DNA from: Bdellovibrio bacteriovorus
GTDB taxonomy: Bacteria; Bdellovibrionota; Bdellovibrionia; Bdellovibrionales; Bdellovibrionaceae
NCBI RefSeq assembly: GCF_001592745.1
Contig: NZ_LUKD01000001.1
Location: forward strand, 1,756,848-1,820,847
Direction: 5' to 3'
Length of the DNA stretch: 64,000 bases
Part shown: piece by piece, positions 34,015 to 41,869 of the stretch
Position numbering within the stretch: position 1 is the stretch's first letter
Layout of the letters: each line of letters starts with the position of its first letter
Notes under the pieces: model-generated
Told to the model about the DNA's origin: nothing
The model's database searches: none
What the model saw: the letters and a program-made list of their open reading frames with translations, nothing else
Program-made: the position numbers and the translations under genes

Positions 34015-35062
34015 TGCTTTTCACCAACCAACCGCACATTTTATAAAGAATGCGGGCCCCGACGTTGCCGTCCCACTCCACTTCGTGCTCTGCCAAACCG
34101 CCCGTGGAAACTTCATTTAAGTCAAAAGCGATGATCTTGCGACCGGAAGCGTGTACTTCGCGGAACAAAAAGAATACTTGGTCGACACTCAAGCCACCTG
34201 GAACCGGAGTGCCCGTGTGAGGGCAGAAGGCTGGATCCAAGCCGTCGATATCGAAAGAGATATAAACGTTTTGCGGAAGTTCTTTGATGATGTCTTTGCA
34301 AACCTGTTCCCAAGTTTCGCCTTTAAGCAGGCGGCGTTTTAGTTCCAAGTCATAGAATGTTTTAATGTCTTCGCGTGAATTGCTGAAGTCGTATTCTTCT
34401 TCGCAGAAATCACGGATGCCGACTTGAACCAATTTCTTTGGTTTCTTCGCGTCTGTCATCACGTTGTACATGATCGAAGCGTGGGATTGGTTAAAGCCTT
34501 GATAACCTTTTCTAAGGTCCGCGTGCGCATCAATGTGCAAAACACCAAAGTCGCCTTTGAACTTATCGCTCACAGCACGGATCGCTCCAAGGGGCGTGGA
34601 GTGGTCGCCTCCCACGAGGCCTAAGAGCTTTCCCTTTTTCAAAACGTCAGAACATTGATCATAAACCCATTGCGACATCTCTTCGCAGGCCTCGTTCACC
34701 TGGGCTGCCAGAGAGTTCATTTTCTTTTCGTCGTCGCTCAAGTTTGTGCGCATTTCGATAAGTTCTTGGGCCACGGCTTTGAATTTGTCGTTCATCGCGC
34801 AAAGATCTTCCGGGAAGTCGCGCATGTGGTAACCGACCTCATAAGCTTTGCCGACTTCGATATCGAAAAGGTCGATCTGTTCGCTGGCTTGACGGATGAT
34901 TTGAGGTCCGCGAGAAGCGCCCTCACCGTAAGAAGTTGTGACCTCCCAGGGAACCGGAACTAGAACGACTTTGGACTCTTCTTCTGTCATGGGAATACCG
35001 AAGATTCCGAACTCTGCAGAAATGGTTGTGGTAGGATCGAATTTCACCGTCTTATCAGACAT
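34007..35062 (-). CDS. speB: agmatinase/arginase-family ureohydrolase
   Basis: The 351-residue protein has the metal-binding motifs VGGDHSTPLGAI, LHIDAHADLRKGY and SFDIDGLDPAFCPHTGTP, the last with the double Asp. These bind two Mn ions that activate water for guanidino hydrolysis. A helical insert (about 95-140) is extra compared with E. coli SpeB. Because a speA-type decarboxylase gene is nearby (39.8 kb), agmatine is the likely substrate, giving putrescine and urea; arginase or formimidoglutamase activity is possible. AAGGAG precedes the ATG. Confidence 0.85.
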   Translation of the reverse strand: MSDKTVKFDPTTTISAEFGIFGIPMTEEESKVVLVPVPWEVTTSYGEGASRGPQIIRQASEQIDLFDIEVGKAYEVGYHMRDFPEDLCAMNDKFKAVAQELIEMRTNLSDDEKKMNSLAAQVNEACEEMSQWVYDQCSDVLKKGKLLGLVGGDHSTPLGAIRAVSDKFKGDFGVLHIDAHADLRKGYQGFNQSHASIMYNVMTDAKKPKKLVQVGIRDFCEEEYDFSNSREDIKTFYDLELKRRLLKGETWEQVCKDIIKELPQNVYISFDIDGLDPAFCPHTGTPVPGGLSVDQVFFLFREVHASGRKIIAFDLNEVSTGGLAEHEVEWDGNVGARILYKMCGWLVKSNA

Positions 35063-35210
35063 TTATTTACTCCTTGAGAATGGACAGCTTTATAGCATTT
35101 AAGCATAGCGTCAATCGAGCAATAACTTGATTATTTTTCTCGCATAACCGATTTTAACCGCACTTTGGGAAGTACGTAAATTCCCTACGAAATTCTTTGG
35201 AGGAATCACA

Positions 35211-36833
35211 ATGAATATGAAGGGTCTCCTAGCTCTTATTTTGAGTTCAGCTTTGACAGCACCCGCTTTTGCAGCAGCACCCAATGCTAACGCACCAAAA
35301 GGCGGAAATTTCGTTTTTAACCTTGGCGGCGAGCCTCCAACGGTTCACCCGATCACAGCTACTGACGCTTACTCACGTTACGTACAAAACTACGTGTGTG
35401 ATGGTATGGCGACTCGTGACTCTGAGACATACGACTGGAAACCTCGTTTGGCTGAGAAGTGGGAAATCTCCAAAGACAATAAAGTTTTCACTTTCCACCT
35501 TCGCAAAGACGCTGTTTTCCACGACGGCACGCCAGTAACTGCTGAAGACGTGAAGTTCTCTTTCGATGCTATCTTTGAACCAAAATACGAAGCGGCTCAC
35601 TTGCGCCCTTACTATGAAGGTTTGACGAAAGCGGAGGTTCTCGACGCTCACACAATCCGTTTCACGGCACGTGACCTTTACTTCAACAACTTCGAATCTG
35701 CTGCGACTTTGACTGTCATCCCTAAGAAGATCTACAGCGATATTGAAAAGTCTAAGAAAATGAACCGCCAACTTATCTGCGCGGGCCCTTACGTACTTTC
35801 TAAGTTTGACCGTGGCCAAGTTATCACTTTGAAAAAATTTGATAAATGGTATGGCAATAAAGATGCAGCTTATGCTGGCATGTACAACTTCGACACAATC
35901 ACTATGCGCTTCTACAAAGACGAAAACGTAGAACTTGAGCGCGCGAAAAAAGGTGAATTGGATTACCTTGATCTACGTGTTGAAGCCTTCATGAAAAAAA
36001 CAGAAGGTGCTCCTTGGGGCAAAACAATCATCAAGCACAAAGTTGAAAATAGTGCTCCTAAATCTTACGGCTTCATTGGCTGGAACTTCCGCAAAGAATT
36101 GTTCCAAGACAGAAACGTACGTGTGGCTTTGGCTCACTTGTTGAACCGTGAAGAGATGAATAAAAAGTTCCGTTACGGAATGTCTGATCTTGCTAACGGC
36201 GCGATCTACTTGCGTTCTGAATACAACCCAGGCAACAAAGCTCTTGAGTTCAATCCGAAGAAAGCTCAGGAACTTTTGGCTAAAGCTGGTTGGACTGACA
36301 AAGACAAAAACGGTGTTCTAGAAAAAGAAGTGAACGGCAAACGTTCTGAATTCAAATTCACTTTGATCTACCCATCAAAAGACACTGAAAAATACTACAC
36401 TATGTATCGTGAAGACTTGAAAAAAGCCGGTATCGATATGGAATTGAAGTATCTTGAGTGGAACTCTTTCTTGAAGCTTGTTGACGAAGGTAACTTCGAC
36501 GCTGTGACAATGGCGTGGGGTGGCGGTTCCGTAGATCCAGATCCAAAACAAATCTGGCACTCTGCGAGCTCTGTAGCTGGTGGATCTAACTTCATCGCTT
36601 ACAAAAACCCAGAAGTAGACAAATTGATCGACGAAGCTCGTGTTGAGCCTAACAAGGCTAAACGTGTGGCGGCTTTGAAAAAGGTTTACGCTAAGATCGC
36701 TGAAGACGCTCCATACGCGTTCTTATTCAACGACAAATACGCTTTCTACGCTAACTCATCTCGCATGGGTATGCCTGCAGAGACGTTCAAATATGAGATC
36801 GGTAGAGATTACTGGTGGTTGAAGGCTCAATAG
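35211..36833 (+). CDS. dipeptide/oligopeptide-binding protein of ABC transporter
   Basis: The 540-residue protein has a signal peptide (MNMKGLLALILSSALTAPAFA) and the SBP family 5 body: GGEPPTVHPITATDAYSR, YVCDGMATRD, LRKDAVFHDGTPVTAEDVKF. It binds peptides in the periplasm. Strong GGAGG before the ATG. A terminator between it and the permease genes suggests it is made in excess over the membrane components, as usual for such systems. Prey peptides would be its natural cargo (inference). Confidence 0.92.
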   Translation: MNMKGLLALILSSALTAPAFAAAPNANAPKGGNFVFNLGGEPPTVHPITATDAYSRYVQNYVCDGMATRDSETYDWKPRLAEKWEISKDNKVFTFHLRKDAVFHDGTPVTAEDVKFSFDAIFEPKYEAAHLRPYYEGLTKAEVLDAHTIRFTARDLYFNNFESAATLTVIPKKIYSDIEKSKKMNRQLICAGPYVLSKFDRGQVITLKKFDKWYGNKDAAYAGMYNFDTITMRFYKDENVELERAKKGELDYLDLRVEAFMKKTEGAPWGKTIIKHKVENSAPKSYGFIGWNFRKELFQDRNVRVALAHLLNREEMNKKFRYGMSDLANGAIYLRSEYNPGNKALEFNPKKAQELLAKAGWTDKDKNGVLEKEVNGKRSEFKFTLIYPSKDTEKYYTMYREDLKKAGIDMELKYLEWNSFLKLVDEGNFDAVTMAWGGGSVDPDPKQIWHSASSVAGGSNFIAYKNPEVDKLIDEARVEPNKAKRVAALKKVYAKIAEDAPYAFLFNDKYAFYANSSRMGMPAETFKYEIGRDYWWLKAQ

Positions 36834-36869
36834 TCTTCACCCAGGCGCCGACATATTAATTTTTTTTCC

Positions 36870-36897
36870 AGAAGGCGTACAATGTACGCCTTCTTTC
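36870..36897 (+). terminator. attenuating terminator after the binding-protein gene
   Basis: AGAAGGCGTAC and GTACGCCTTCT pair across a 3-nt loop, followed by TTCTTG. Its place between the binding protein and permease genes fits partial read-through. Confidence 0.8.
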
Positions 36898-36970
36898 TTG
36901 CGCCTCACTAAAAATAGTATTACAGCGTAACTATCTTTTCTCATCATAAAAGTATTGTGGGAGTAGGGCT

Positions 36971-38005
36971 TTGATCGTTTACCTGATTCGCCGATTGTTA
37001 TTGATGATTCCGACGTTTTTCGGGATTACCGTAGTCACCTTTGTGTTGATTAACTTAGCTCCTGGAAGTCCCATCGAGCAGAAGCTTCAAGCTATCCGTT
37101 TCGGCGCTGCCGGCGGTGGTGGAGGCGGCGGCGGGGGTAGCATCAATACCCGCGGCGACACCTCCGTAAACGAAGAAGTTATCGAGGCTCTAAAAAAGCA
37201 ATATGGCTTTGATAAGCCCCTTCATGTTCGTTACTTCATCTGGCTAAAAAACCTCACTCGTCTTGATTTCGGTGAAAGTTTTACTTACCAAGAACCCGTT
37301 ATCGACGTTATTAAAAGTAAATTTCCAGTTTCCCTGCAGTTCGGTATTGCCTCCCTTATTTTAACTTATCTGGTCTGTATTCCTTTAGGGGTGCGGAAAG
37401 CCATTAAAGCAGGCGCCTCTTTTGACCGAGTGACGACGATCCTGCTGAATCTGACGTACTCGATTCCTCCGCTGGTGTTGGGTATCTTCTTGATCGTTGT
37501 GTTCGCAGGTAAACTGAATATGTTCCCAATCGGTGGTATTCAGTCTGACGACTATGAGTCCTTAACAACCATGGGTAAATTGTGGGACCGTGTTCACCAC
37601 TTCGTTCTTCCTTTGATCTGTTACATGATCGGTGGTTTCACGGAGCTTTCAGTTCTTATGCGTAACTCGATGTTGGACATCATCAAGTCTGACTTCGTTC
37701 GTACGGCGCGCGCGAAAGGTCTTTCTGAAAACATCGTTATCTTTAAACATGCTCTTCGTAATGCCTTGATCCCTATCGCGACAGGTTTGGGTGGTTTCTT
37801 CGGAGCCTTCCTTGCTGGTTCGTTGATCATTGAGCAGATGTTTAACTTGGACGGTATCGGTCTTCTTGGATATCAATCTGTTCTTTCGCGTGATTATAAC
37901 GTGATCATGGGATTGACGTTCATTTCATCGTTACTTTTGATGTTTGGCCGCGTATTCAGCGACATCATCTATGTTCTTATCGACCCAAGGATTGACTTCA
38001 AATGA
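36971..38005 (+). CDS. ABC transporter permease, DppB/OppB type
   Basis: The 344-residue permease starts at TTG (GGGAG upstream) with LIRRLLLMIPTFFGITVVTF, and has six helices with the EAA-type loop LRNALIPIATGLGGFF. A nine-glycine run (residues 48-56, nt 37112-37138) lies in the first periplasmic loop, which in relatives is much less extreme. It forms the membrane channel with the next gene, whose start overlaps by 4 bp. Confidence 0.92.
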   Translation: MIVYLIRRLLLMIPTFFGITVVTFVLINLAPGSPIEQKLQAIRFGAAGGGGGGGGGSINTRGDTSVNEEVIEALKKQYGFDKPLHVRYFIWLKNLTRLDFGESFTYQEPVIDVIKSKFPVSLQFGIASLILTYLVCIPLGVRKAIKAGASFDRVTTILLNLTYSIPPLVLGIFLIVVFAGKLNMFPIGGIQSDDYESLTTMGKLWDRVHHFVLPLICYMIGGFTELSVLMRNSMLDIIKSDFVRTARAKGLSENIVIFKHALRNALIPIATGLGGFFGAFLAGSLIIEQMFNLDGIGLLGYQSVLSRDYNVIMGLTFISSLLLMFGRVFSDIIYVLIDPRIDFK

Positions 38006-39030
38006 TGGATCCAATTCAGAAATATCTTATTAAGAATGAACTTACGCTTAAACGCTACAAGCGATTTAAGCGCGATCGCACTGCTGTGATCTCTGTTTGG
38101 ATTCTATTGACGATGTTCTTCTTCAGCTTCACGGCAGAGCTTTGGGCAAACAACCGTCCTCATATCGTTAGTTATCACGGTAAACTTTATTTCCCACTTT
38201 TCGTAGACTACCATCCGACTGATTTTGGTCGCGATGATATCTACGTGATGGATTATCGCCAGCTTGAGATGAAAGAGGGCGACTGGTCTGTATGGCCCAT
38301 TATTCAGTGGGATCCGTACGAAAGTAACAAAACAGTTGATACGTATCCTTCTCCTCCAACTTCAGTGAACTGGATTGGGACGGATGAAAGTGGTCGTGAC
38401 GTGATGACACGTCTTCTTTACGGTTTCCGTTACACAATGCTTTTTGCTATCGGAAGCTGGATTGCCACTTACGCGATTGGTATCACGTTGGGTTCTTTGA
38501 TGGGTTACCTTGGTGGTAAAACGGACTTAGTTGGTCAACGTATCGTAGAAATCGTTGAAAGTACGCCGATCCTTTTCGTTTTGATCACGATCATTTCGAT
38601 CTTCACACCAAGTTTGCCATTGTTGATCATCTTCTTTGCGTTGTTCAGTTGGACAGGAATTTCTGCTTACATGCGTGCGCAATTCCTTTCATTAAGAAAG
38701 CGTGAGTACGTAGAAGCCGCTAAAGCTATCGGCGCAGATCACAAACGTATTATCGGTAAACACATTCTTCCGAATGGTTTAACACCGATCGTAACCTTCG
38801 CTCCGTTCTTCATCGCCGGTGGCGTAAATACTTTGTCTTTCCTAGATTACTTGGGATTGGGACTGGTTCCTCCAACACCAAGCTGGGGTGAGTTGATGGC
38901 CCAAGCACAAAAATGGTTCACCATTGCCGAGTGGCTAGTATGGGGACCGATGGTTGCGATCGTTCTCACATTGACGGTCCTAATCAACATCGGCCTCGCA
39001 GTCCGCGACGCCTTCGACTCGAAAATGTAA
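38002..39030 (+). CDS. ABC transporter permease, DppC/OppC type
   Basis: The 342-residue permease has an N-terminal helix (OppC_N type; KRYKRFKRDRTAVISVWIL), a periplasmic segment of about 85 residues longer than in E. coli DppC, then WIGTDESGRDVMTRLLYGFR and the EAA loop KAIGADHKRIIGKHILPNG. ATG start overlaps dppB as ATGA. No ATPase follows; the likely ATPases are at 55.6-57.5 kb. Directly behind the stop is the repeat of the RAYT unit. Confidence 0.92.
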   Translation: MMDPIQKYLIKNELTLKRYKRFKRDRTAVISVWILLTMFFFSFTAELWANNRPHIVSYHGKLYFPLFVDYHPTDFGRDDIYVMDYRQLEMKEGDWSVWPIIQWDPYESNKTVDTYPSPPTSVNWIGTDESGRDVMTRLLYGFRYTMLFAIGSWIATYAIGITLGSLMGYLGGKTDLVGQRIVEIVESTPILFVLITIISIFTPSLPLLIIFFALFSWTGISAYMRAQFLSLRKREYVEAAKAIGADHKRIIGKHILPNGLTPIVTFAPFFIAGGVNTLSFLDYLGLGLVPPTPSWGELMAQAQKWFTIAEWLVWGPMVAIVLTLTVLINIGLAVRDAFDSKM

Positions 39031-39070
39031 AGGTACCTGCTTCCCTTTGTATCGAAAAGGAACCAGGTTT
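39031..39070 (+). repeat. REP-like repeat, left copy of RAYT unit
   Basis: The 40-nt sequence begins AGGTACCTGCTTCCCTTTGT directly after the dppC stop TAA. It can fold on itself (ACCTG..TTCC..TTT with AAA..GGAA..CAGGT, two mismatched positions). It matches the reverse complement of 39802-39841 at 36 of 40 positions. Confidence 0.85.
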
Positions 39071-39099
39071 CGGAAGCGCTAAAATCTGAAACCAAATTA

Positions 39100-39128
39100 A
39101 AGAGACTTCCTGATGGAAGTCTCTTTTG
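39100..39128 (+). terminator. terminator for the dpp permease transcript
   Basis: AAGAGACTTCC and GGAAGTCTCTT pair over TGAT, followed by TTGCTTTC. Confidence 0.8.
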
Positions 39129-39143
39129 CTTTCTAGGTCTAGC

Positions 39144-39785
39144 ATGCCTAGAAAAAAGCAAATTTTTACCTCTGAATATCCATATCATTTGTCTGCAAGA
39201 TGCCATAACAAAGAGTGGTTCGATCTGCCGATGTGGCAGGTGTGGGCTGTGATGTCTAAGTATCTTTCTTATATTTCTGGAACCTACAAAATGGAAATCC
39301 ATTCGTTCGTTTTGATGAACAATCACTTCCATTTGATTGCCCGATTTCCGGAAAACAATATGGCTGAAGCGATGAACTACTTCATGAGAGAAACTTCCAG
39401 GGTGATTTCCCGAAAGGCGGATAGGATCAATCAAACTTACGGTGGGCGTTATTTTCGTTCCGTGATTACGAAGAACAACTATTTAGATCACGTTTACAAA
39501 TATGTGTATCGGAATCCCGTTGAAGCTGGTGTGGTAGAGAATGTGCAAGACTATCAGTTCAGTACCCTCTATTTGAAACTTAATGGCGTTAGTTGTGATT
39601 TTCCAATAGTCGATGATCCTCGTCTTTCGGCAATGCAATTGAATTCAACTTTGCTTTGGCTGAATACAGTCCCAAACGCGAATGACAAAGAAGAGGTGAG
39701 GAAGGCATTAAAAAAGCCCGAGTTCAGTTTGACGTCTCGGGCTTCTGGTTTCTTTGTGCATCATTTGGAGGTCGATCCTTTTTAG
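39144..39785 (+). CDS. REP-associated tyrosine transposase (Y1_Tnp, RAYT)
   Basis: Start at ATG 39144 giving MPRKKQIFTSEYPYHLSARC; a TTG at 39126 lies in the preceding terminator. The HUH metal motif is HSFVLMNNHFHLIARFP (HFH), and the catalytic Tyr is probably in the following helix near KNNYLDHVYKYVYRNPVEAG, a hallmark of RAYTs. The ~213-residue length fits. It cuts single-stranded hairpin DNA at REP sequences. Its own flanking repeats are described separately. A hairpin (AAGCCCGAG/CTCGGGCTT) lies within the last part of the gene. Confidence 0.9.
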   Translation: MPRKKQIFTSEYPYHLSARCHNKEWFDLPMWQVWAVMSKYLSYISGTYKMEIHSFVLMNNHFHLIARFPENNMAEAMNYFMRETSRVISRKADRINQTYGGRYFRSVITKNNYLDHVYKYVYRNPVEAGVVENVQDYQFSTLYLKLNGVSCDFPIVDDPRLSAMQLNSTLLWLNTVPNANDKEEVRKALKKPEFSLTSRASGFFVHHLEVDPF

Positions 39786-39798
39786 ATCGACCTTTTTT
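39770..39798 (+). terminator. terminator of the transposase gene
   Basis: GGTCGATC and GATCGACC pair over a 7-nt loop that includes the stop codon TAG, followed by six T. Confidence 0.85.
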
Positions 39799-39801
39799 AA
39801 A

Positions 39802-39841
39802 GAACCTGGTTCCTTTTTAACACAAAGGGAAGCAGGTACCT
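39802..39841 (-). repeat. REP-like repeat, right copy of RAYT unit
   Basis: Reverse complement begins AGGTACCTGCTTCCCTTTGT and differs from the left copy at four positions in a row-broken block (positions 21, 23, 24, 40). On the minus strand it starts at the speA stop, whose TAG shares its last two bases with the repeat. Confidence 0.85.
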
Positions 39842-41744
39842 ATTCGGCTTCTTCTAGGTAGGTGTAACCGGAGAGTCCTTCTTCGTAGTGCTTGATCAGA
39901 AGTTTGGCTTCTTGTTTTGTGATTGAGCCTTTTTGAATACTTTCTTCAGTAGCTTGACGAACATTGTCCACCATTTCAGAGCGGCCGTACTGAACGTAAG
40001 AAAGAACTTCCGTTACCGTGTCGCCTGGTACGTAGTGATCAATTGTGTAGCCGACACCGTTCAAAGAAATATGAACTGCATCGGTGTCGCCGAACAAGTT
40101 ATGAAGATCGCCCAGGATCTCTTGATAAGCGCCCGTTAGGAATACGCCCAAGTAGTATTGTTGGCCGTCTGTGAATTGGTGCAGACGAACGGTGTCCTTC
40201 GGGGTTCCTGATTCTGTGTCGATGAATTTTTCAATCACCCCGTCAGAGTCACAAGTCAAATCCGCAAGAGTTGTTTCACGAGAAGGCTCTTCGCCCAAAC
40301 GGTGAATAGGGATCACTGGGAACAACTGACCTACTGCCCAAGAATCTGGAACCGATTGGAACACAGAGAAGTTCGAGAAGTAAGTGTCGCAAAGTTCTTT
40401 AGAAAGAGCCGCGATAATGTCTTCGGTATCTGAAACCGTTTTTGCAAGCTTCACCATCTTAGTGGCGATAGCGAAGTACATGCTTTCACACCAAGCACGT
40501 TGTTCTAAAGACAAGACGCCGTAAGTGAAGAGCTGCAAAGTTTCTTGCTTAGCTTGTTCTAAGTCATTGAAGCATTCGTTGATATTGTCCTTGTTCACCT
40601 TTTCAAAGATGTACTGCATGTCTTGCATGATCGAAGGATCTGCTTTTGTCGCCGGACGAGGCGGTTCGTGGCGGTGAAGATCGTTCACGCCCAAAACGTT
40701 GAAAACTAGAACCGAGTGATGGGCCACCAAGAAGCGACCAGACTCTGTCACGATGTTTGGATGTGGGATGCCTTTTTCATCACAAAGAGTTTGCAGAACG
40801 GACACGATGTCATTCGCGTACTCTTGTTCAGAATAGTTCACAGAGCTGTCAGAGTGGCCAGAGCCGTCGTAGTCGATACCAAGACCGCCACCGACGTCGA
40901 TGTATTTAAGGCCCGCGCCCATTTTATAAAGCTCAGTATAGAAACGTGCGCCCTCTTTCAAAGAGGACTTGATAGATTGGATCGCTGGAACTTGAGAACC
41001 GATGTGGTAGTGAAGAAGCTCAAGGCAATCAAGCATGCCTTCGTTTTTCAAGTACTCAACGCCTTCAACGATTTCAACTGCCGTCAAACCGAACTTAGAA
41101 CGAGCGCCTGAAGAATCAACCCATTTACCCGCACCTTGCGTGTTCAATTTTGCGCGGAAGCCGATTTTTGGACGAGCGTTGAACTTCTTCGCTGTGTCCA
41201 CGATCATTTTCAATTCTTCTTTACGGTCGACGACGATGATCGTGTTGCGACCTAATTTTTGAGAAAGAATTGCGGTTTCGATGTATTCGAAGTCCTTAAA
41301 GCCGTTGCAGATGATCAACGCGTTTTCCGTGTTCATCAAAGCAAGAACGACAAGAAGCTCTGGCTTAGAGCCGCACTCAAGACCCATAGAAAAGCCACGG
41401 CCGTATTTCACCAGCTCTTGCACCAAGTGACGTTGTTGGTTCACCTTGATCGGGTAAACGCCACGGTATTGGCCTTTGTAACCATGATCGGCAAAAGCTT
41501 TTTGGAAACAACCGTTCAAAAGCTCTACGCGAGATTTAATAATTTCTGGAAAACGGATCATGATAGGAACGCGGATACCACGGTCCAAAAGATCCTGAGT
41601 AAGTTCGAACAAGTCTACAGAAGGTCCACTTGCTCCCATTGGAGTAACAGAGACATTGCCTGCTCCGTTAATTCTGAAATAACCGTTGCCCCAGTTGTTA
41701 ATCCCATAAAGCTCAGCACTTTTTTCAGGACTCCAATTTGACAT
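39840..41744 (-). CDS. speA: biosynthetic arginine decarboxylase
   Basis: The 634-residue enzyme fits the fold-III PLP decarboxylases. Visible are YPIKVNQQRHLVQELVKYG (PLP Lys in PIKVN, about 98), GLECGSKPELLVVLALM, LELLHYHIGSQVPAIQSIK, and YIDVGGGLGIDYDGS. It makes agmatine from arginine. Stop TAG meets the right RAYT repeat. Together with SpeB it forms a complete arginine to putrescine route, separated here by the peptide transporter and the RAYT unit. Confidence 0.95.
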   Translation of the reverse strand: MSNWSPEKSAELYGINNWGNGYFRINGAGNVSVTPMGASGPSVDLFELTQDLLDRGIRVPIMIRFPEIIKSRVELLNGCFQKAFADHGYKGQYRGVYPIKVNQQRHLVQELVKYGRGFSMGLECGSKPELLVVLALMNTENALIICNGFKDFEYIETAILSQKLGRNTIIVVDRKEELKMIVDTAKKFNARPKIGFRAKLNTQGAGKWVDSSGARSKFGLTAVEIVEGVEYLKNEGMLDCLELLHYHIGSQVPAIQSIKSSLKEGARFYTELYKMGAGLKYIDVGGGLGIDYDGSGHSDSSVNYSEQEYANDIVSVLQTLCDEKGIPHPNIVTESGRFLVAHHSVLVFNVLGVNDLHRHEPPRPATKADPSIMQDMQYIFEKVNKDNINECFNDLEQAKQETLQLFTYGVLSLEQRAWCESMYFAIATKMVKLAKTVSDTEDIIAALSKELCDTYFSNFSVFQSVPDSWAVGQLFPVIPIHRLGEEPSRETTLADLTCDSDGVIEKFIDTESGTPKDTVRLHQFTDGQQYYLGVFLTGAYQEILGDLHNLFGDTDAVHISLNGVGYTIDHYVPGDTVTEVLSYVQYGRSEMVDNVRQATEESIQKGSITKQEAKLLIKHYEEGLSGYTYLEEAE

Positions 41745-41849
41745 CTCTTTTGGCCCTCACTCTTCTTTCTTTTACGAAAGAGGTTATATTTTCTAGCGGG
41801 GCCGTAAAGATTTTTTTTGAAAATCTGGTCCTTTTCGGGCGCCCGCGAG

Positions 41850-41867
41850 GCACCCGCGAAGGTGCCA
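41850..41867 (-). terminator. hairpin after leuS
   Basis: GGCACC and GGTGCC pair over a 6-nt loop just after the leuS stop on the minus strand. GC-rich sequence continues (CGCGGGCGCCCG) without a T-run, so it may be a weak terminator. Confidence 0.4.
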
Positions 41868-41869
41868 GT

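Larger units (their letters stand above)
39031..39841. mobile_element. RAYT transposase unit with REP-like inverted repeats
   Basis: About 810 bp fitted between dppC and speA: left repeat, terminator hairpin, Y1-type transposase gene, terminator hairpin, right repeat. No target duplication is seen. RAYTs are domesticated relatives of IS200/IS605 enzymes that handle REP hairpins; this unit shows that arrangement. Confidence 0.75.

Noticed and set aside
39714-39745. Hairpin inside the end of the RAYT gene as a separate terminator
   Set aside because: AAGCCCGAG/CTCGGGCTT lies within the coding sequence and lacks a long T-run; the proper terminator is at 39770-39798.
41850-41867. Hairpin behind leuS as a REP copy
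   Set aside because: The stem GGCACC/GGTGCC resembles the repeat head only in a few bases and lacks the following CTGCTTC.
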